The position numbers were made by a program, and so were the translations under genes. The notes under the pieces are model-generated. The model was given only the letters and a program-made list of their open reading frames with translations, did no database searches and was not told the DNA's origin. Below, in pieces: positions 58,962 through 64,000 of a stretch of 64,000 nucleotides of DNA. Position 1 is the stretch's first letter, and each line of letters begins with the position of its first letter. The stretch lies in assembly GCA_030248225.1 (NCBI GenBank), contig JASANE010029930.1:51973-115972 (forward strand). The letters run 5' to 3'. This DNA is from Trileptium ribeirensis. Lineage: Eukaryota; Nematoda; Enoplea; Enoplida; Thoracostomopsidae.

Positions 58962-59312
58962 TCATTCCCACGACTTAGTTTCCCCACTAAAGTCTTTGTC
59001 CCAGACTTTGAACAATAATGGGGTAGGACTCATTTTACATAGGCCAAATTGTCGCGCAGTAATTGCCCCTTTCCCGGATAGTACACCAGGAACCACGCCC
59101 ATGTTAAGTCCAGGAATATAGTAGGAATAGCAACACATCGATAGCATTGGTGGAAATAGCAACAAAACAACAACGATACTTAATTCAAGCAATTCAGGGC
59201 AAGCGTTTCCAATTTGAATTGCTGTTTTTATAACTACTTCAATCCATCCTGACTTGGCCCAACCCATGGAAGATCTTTTCAGCGCATTCTGAGCCACAAT
59301 CTGGCCAACCAA
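58962..59312 (-). other. Open frame with hydrophobic stretch (right arm)
   Basis: Mirror of 50282-50560, open for 116 codons and ending 'KVWDKDFSGETKSWE'. It lies upstream of and divergent from the PAN-like exon. No recognisable domain. Confidence 0.2.
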
Positions 59313-59457
59313 TTTACCAACCGTAGCTGCGTCTCTGAATGACTTTATACTTGACTATGGCATACGTTTATGCGCTACGCAGCTCAAATGATTTACCGAA
59401 ACACTTTGTCCATTGAACCGTGAATATGCTATACTACGTTCATGCTTTGTTTTTCAG

Positions 59458-59747
59458 GCAAACACCAAAATTGTCGTCGTTTTGTCGCTCGGAATATGAT
59501 CGGTATGGCAGGCGAATCGAAGCAAATTTCCAAGCCAATTACCACGAAGACCTTCGACGAATGTTGTACCCAATGCTTGAGCAATGAATCGTGCACCGGA
59601 TTCAATTGGCATCATAACGAACAATGTATCCTTATAAATGGTCTTTTTATGGCAGTTAAAACCGATAATACCAACGACGGTGGTCTTGTTATGAAAAGAT
59701 TTTATCAGCTTTTAATCCGAAAGGCAAGTGATAAAGGAAAACAATGA
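59458..59747 (+). CDS. PAN/apple-like cysteine-rich exon (right arm, intact)
   Basis: A terminal exon of about 96 codons. It opens after TTTTTCAG in phase 1 and ends in TGA. Sequence landmarks: 'KHQNCRRF', 'TFDECCTQCLSNESC', 'GFNWHHNEQC', 'GLFMAV', 'DGGLVMKRFYQLL'. It aligns throughout with the exon at 16013-16287: the CC..C, C.G.NW.HNE.C and DGGLV..RFY.LL positions are shared, as is the acceptor phase. PAN/apple domains mediate protein or carbohydrate binding outside the cell; the family assignment rests on the cysteine pattern. No signal-peptide exon was found. The copy in the left arm is frameshifted. Confidence 0.55.
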
Positions 59748-61306
59748 TACGATTTACCTGTACATAATGTGAGAGTAAACTTAATCAGCACTCATCAACC
59801 GTCCTGTTTTGTTATTTCAAGTAATAATCATTACAAGACGCTTTTTATTCAACTACATTTCGTCGAAAATCAGTCTGGAATACAATACTCTGCAGTTAAA
59901 ATCAGACAGTTCTATGTTAATGAATATTCAATGCAGATTATCGACAATGACAGATGCATATGATCCATTTGTCATTCTCACATCATGCTCCAACGGAACA
60001 TGCATAGGTGCCCAGGATCCTTGTGTGTAGTTGGTCCCGACGTTGGATTGGAGGAGGGGTACGTAACCAAAATCTTTTCCAAAAGCGATCAAAAATTATG
60101 CATCTTATAGCTAAGCATTGAAAACAAGTTTTTGGCCAGTAATGTTTATATGTGCTGAATCAATTTTTTATGGATCAACGCTATACCAGATTGATACTAT
60201 ATACAAAGTTAAGTTGAGAAGGTGATAAAGATTATGTTTTTGGTTTTGGCAAAGCACACCTGGAAATAGGGACGTTGGTTTTTCGAAAACACCAGCTGCA
60301 ATAGTCAAGTCAGGCGGCTGGTGCGTCTTACACGGCTGGATGCACCGAGCATTTTGTTTACTAGCCGCATAATTTTTCGACTGTCCACAACATGTCTTGG
60401 GGCCTCTGTATATGTATTGATGTATTGTACCAAATTCTTGCGTTCTTCGTATTTGTAAAGTTTTTAATAAATGTGCACTATGTACCTCAGTTTAATATAA
60501 AGAATATGTATACCCCCCATGAATGCATAGACATATAGGTATATACAGCATACTCATATATATCACATATATATCAACTTATACAAAAATTCCGTAGTTT
60601 CTGTGAATAGACCCATCCCCAAAAAAATGAAAAATTTTTACCACCAGGAGAGAGCTGAAGTTTGGTGTATATTCATTCATTCCAAAGTAGTGACTTCATT
60701 AAGGTTTGTATTAAAATTGTACGTGACAAAAATCAGGAAAGTAGTCGGAATTTTACGGTGGGGTATAATTCGTGAGTAGTTAGTTATCTTGTATAGGTTA
60801 TTGACTGTACATTTTGCTGTAAATACATTTACTGACAAAAATTTTTTTCGGTACATTAAATTGCTGTTATCTGTACGACACAGCAGAAAAAGTCAGATCA
60901 CAGAGTGAAATCGTATGTATACCTAGAAAAAATTGCGCACGTGAAGCAAGTTAGGCAGACTGCATGGCCGTAGCCAAAGGGACACCACTGGGACATCCTC
61001 CCAAATGAAAATTTAACTTACGACATGGACAAACCACGAATTTTAACAAATTTTCTGTCCACTTTCAAATGTATATACTAGACTAGCTTCGGTGCTATTC
61101 CTACCCCCACTTAAATTCTGTGCCCGTGTTAGGTCGGTATACAGGTTAGCTTGGAGTGTGTGTTCATGTAGATATTGTGCAATACGACTGCAAATTCTTC
61201 GATTTTAACAATAAAATTAGCGATGAGCGATGATTGTCAACAACACACAGAAAGCGTGAAATTTTTAATGTTTTATTAACTTCGGAAAATTTCCATAAAA
61301 AAAAAG

Positions 61307-61489
61307 TTAGGCGTGTTTTACATCTCGCTGCTCTTGGCAACGTCTACGACCAAAAATAATATGTTTTGCCACTGTTGCTTGCGCACGACACGATTTCTTA
61401 GTATATAACGCAGCAATTGGAGGTATCACCTTTTTGTTGCGATGATTCAAGCGAAGCAACGTGTGGCGGAATATTGGAGTTCCGACCAG
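61307..61489 (-). CDS. Candidate terminal exon, unknown product (right arm mirror)
   Basis: Mirror copy of 48108-48290 with the same acceptor, stop and poly(A) signal (AATAAA on the minus strand at about 61272-61277). It differs by one residue near the start (GTP for GTR). See the left-arm copy for content. Confidence 0.35.
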   Translation of the reverse strand: MVGTPIFRHTLLRLNHRNKKVIPPIAALYTKKSCRAQATVAKHIIFGRRRCQEQRDVKHA

Positions 61490-64000
61490 CTGCAGTACGC
61501 TATTAGTATAGTGAAAGTTTACGATAACACACGACCTCCATACTTTAAAAAGACAAGTGCTTATCAGTGTCAAGTCTGACATTTATCATGATTTGAGTCT
61601 TCAAATCATCTTCGCTACAAAAATTATCTGACAAACAATACGTAAAATACAAATAATATTTCATATAATTTGTACAAGCTATAGTCTTAGCATAGAAAAG
61701 TGGAGCTCTTGGCAATTTGCCATCAAATATATTGTGATATATTAGTGTTTTCTCAAAGAAGCTAAATCAATAACAAATTAATCAGATTTTACTGTATTGA
61801 AAACAAAGACTTTCATTGTCCGTTCCAAACTCAATTTCGACAAGGATGGATTACCGAATTGAGCTCATTCGAAAATCACTAATCTAACGCTGGATTAGCA
61901 CGTAGACTGTATTTGTAATACGGTGTTTATTCAGCCACTGGGCTATAGACCAACACTATAGGCTATAGACCAACACTATTAAAACTAAAATCTTTTTCGA
62001 AAAATTTTCATACCGTTTAGAAAAAATTTTACTTTGGGGATCCTTGGTAAACCAAAAAAAATAAAAAAAATTGCCATGCTAGAATTATACAACAAAAAGA
62101 TCTGCCCAAATAACATATCATTCAGCATAGCCTTACACTATCAGCAGCCATTACAGTTCAGGTGTGCGCTATAGCTTGGCCATAGGTAGTGGAACTTAAA
62201 CCACACCACCGTACTTCTGTATTTTATTAGATAGTATCATATTTATTTTTCAAAAATTTTAGTAGTATTCACACCTTAAAATTGGGCAATAAAATTAGAA
62301 GTAATGCGGTCAAATTGTGTTCCATTTTGATCTCAGATTTTGGGCTAATTTGAACGTGTGAATCTATCTCTACAACACATGTAGTATCTGAGAATAAAGT
62401 TAAATTGTGTGAAACAAACATTCTTCTGCACTCAAAAAATAACTTTCCATAAAATTTAAAAGAATTTATTTTGATTTTGCACCAACAGATATTTTTTAAT
62501 TCAAAGAATATTCCTCTGAAATTTCAAAGATATGTAATTCTTTAATTCGAATTTTGGAATTGTAATTCTTTGGAATTTCAAGCTTATAAGTTAATGTAGA
62601 GATGAAAAAGAGACAACCTTGCGAAGGACGGCTTAAATTTTCGTGAACCATGTCCGGCTCAGCGGGGATTTTCCAATGAAAAGCTAGGTTCTGCTGGGCC
62701 CTTAATAATACGTTTGTGATTCTTTATTATTAAAGAGTACATAATGTCGAAACTGACAAAGGACCTATATATCGTCGGTTATGTAAGCAAAGAATATGTA
62801 TGCAAAATAGATATTTTCGAAAAATTTAGGCTAAATTTTAGCAGGACGCAAAGGCGTCAGTAACTTTTCGAGGATTAGCTATCTTAACAGTTTTGATATG
62901 TCAAAATAAGTTAATTAGTGTCAGTAAAACTAAGTTACTGAAATGTCGGCTAGATACTGGCTTATACCTTGTAAAAGTAATTTTGTAATCTGCGATGAGC
63001 TTGACACAGCGCATCAGTAACTCCGCCTGAAACGTTATCTGCTGTTGATATATTCCTGTCCAGAATTCTCAATACTCAATTTTCTCGTTTTGCAAGCAAT
63101 AAATCATGCAGTGGACAATGGCTTGACTGATTTACCGGCTGACACCGTTCGACAAAGTCTTGTCAAGTTAAGTCGTTATAAGTTACTCGGATACTTAGCA
63201 CACTCGTAATTATAGTCACCAAAAAGTACACCAGCAGATCAGGTTTGCTTATCCTCCGATTTTTGTTACCAAAATCACAGTCGCCTGAGACCATTGCCGG
63301 CCGTCATGCTTTTTTCCAGTACACATAGATGGATTCGTCAATGTTGAGCATTTGTAATTGACATTGAGCCTACTGATACTCATTTAATATGGATAGCTGC
63401 CAATTAATATTAATGTTAAAATACTTAAAAACATTCTAAACACAAAGCCACTGGTCTGAATAATTTAGTTTTGAAACGAAAGCAAAGTCATAGTCACATA
63501 TGAAAAGTTAGAACATAGGCAAGTTAAATCTACAATTATTGCAACGAGCTGCTTAAATAAATCTATACACTTCAAGTGAATAATAAGGATTCACAGAGTT
63601 TAAAGTAGAGCCTTAATATTAATAATTTATTGAAATAATTCGGTTTTATTTACATAGTAGTGGCTTTGAGACCAGAATATTTAACGGTATGTCATTTGAT
63701 TTATTATATGTATTATTGCTGAGTGGTGGACTAACGAAAATGTTGGCGCTCAATGACTGCACACGACATGGGAGTTGTCATGTATTTCTGAAACTGAACC
63801 ACCAATATCAGTAAGTAAAGATAAAGCACAACACAGGTGTGCCAGCTATTACAAATGATCATGTGTATCTTTTGCTCTGATCAACTTTGTCACTTAACGC
63901 ATATAGCTATTGTGCAGACACACGACGTTTGCTCTACTACTCTTTTGAAAGTAATTTGCACGCAGACACTTTTCACAAAATTTTTCAGATACGTCCTTTG

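Larger units (their letters stand above)
54821..64000 (-). repeat. Right arm of a giant palindrome (cut by window end)
   Basis: Mirror of 45607-54820. Scattered substitutions and single-base indels separate the arms, for example in the PAN-like exon at 59458-59747. The centre at ~54800-54845 is imperfect: the strand turns back around 'gacggctacg|tttattttcatg' with a short overlap. Confidence 0.93.

Noticed and set aside
45607..64000. Palindrome frames counted as independent gene pairs
   Set aside because: Each pair is the same sequence read from the two mirrored arms, so counting both would double the gene number.
1..64000. CRISPR arrays, bacterial operons, ribosome-binding sites or prophage
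   Set aside because: No regularly spaced direct repeats, no dense ORFs; spliced genes and eukaryotic transposons dominate, so bacterial feature types do not apply.

Overview
The window is eukaryotic nuclear DNA, almost certainly from an invertebrate animal. It is AT-rich, gene-poor and packed with transposable elements. Genes are split by GT-AG introns, and the one confidently recognised host gene is a three-exon homologue of animal NUS1 (Nogo-B receptor), the non-catalytic subunit of cis-prenyltransferase. I cannot name the species.

Layout. 1-3.4 kb: a 218-bp tandem duplication and an AT-rich island of one recurring motif. 3.4-10.3 kb: the complete NUS1 gene (exons 3425-3538, 8785-8939, 9734-10268). 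Its first intron is enlarged by a 4448-bp DNA transposon in antisense (element A, 3731-8178), with inverted termini and an AATT target duplication. 10.3-22.6 kb: mostly unannotatable, with two PAN/apple-like cysteine-rich exons (about 15.7-16.3 kb), a small secreted-protein ORF (18.1 kb), a foldback MITE and tRNA-derived repeats. 22.6-28.5 kb: a SINE-like unit, a foldback element, and a hAT element (24816-27449) carrying a nested piggyBac-type MITE. 28.9-34.4 kb: a Jockey/CR1-like LINE interrupted by a tandemly duplicated Merlin transposon fragment. 35.0-38.7 kb: element B, a decayed relative of element A. 38.7-45.6 kb: a minisatellite, a candidate acidic exon pair, an internally deleted hAT element and a decayed SGNH-hydrolase-like gene. 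45.6-64.0 kb: one very large near-perfect palindrome (arms at least 9.2 kb) cut off by the window edge; its centre contains an element with ~1-kb inverted ends.

Most interesting system: elements A and B. Both encode, on the minus strand, a PWWP chromatin-reader-like domain in a first exon, followed by an acidic linker, a Cys-containing region and a DDE-type catalytic core with a 'SDSC(G/S)GQN(K/R)N' signature. In A, a canonical 378-bp intron joins the PWWP exon in frame to the transposase exon (752 codons before the stop). In B, two introns with compatible phases do the same. The two proteins are strongly diverged, so the architecture is ancestral to both. This points to a lineage of cut-and-paste transposons whose transposase carries a histone/DNA-reading module, possibly for target choice.

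Limits: everything here was read by eye. Family names come from motif recognition without database searches. Splice sites are predictions. The palindrome, and some frameshifts in homopolymers, could be assembly or sequencing artefacts.
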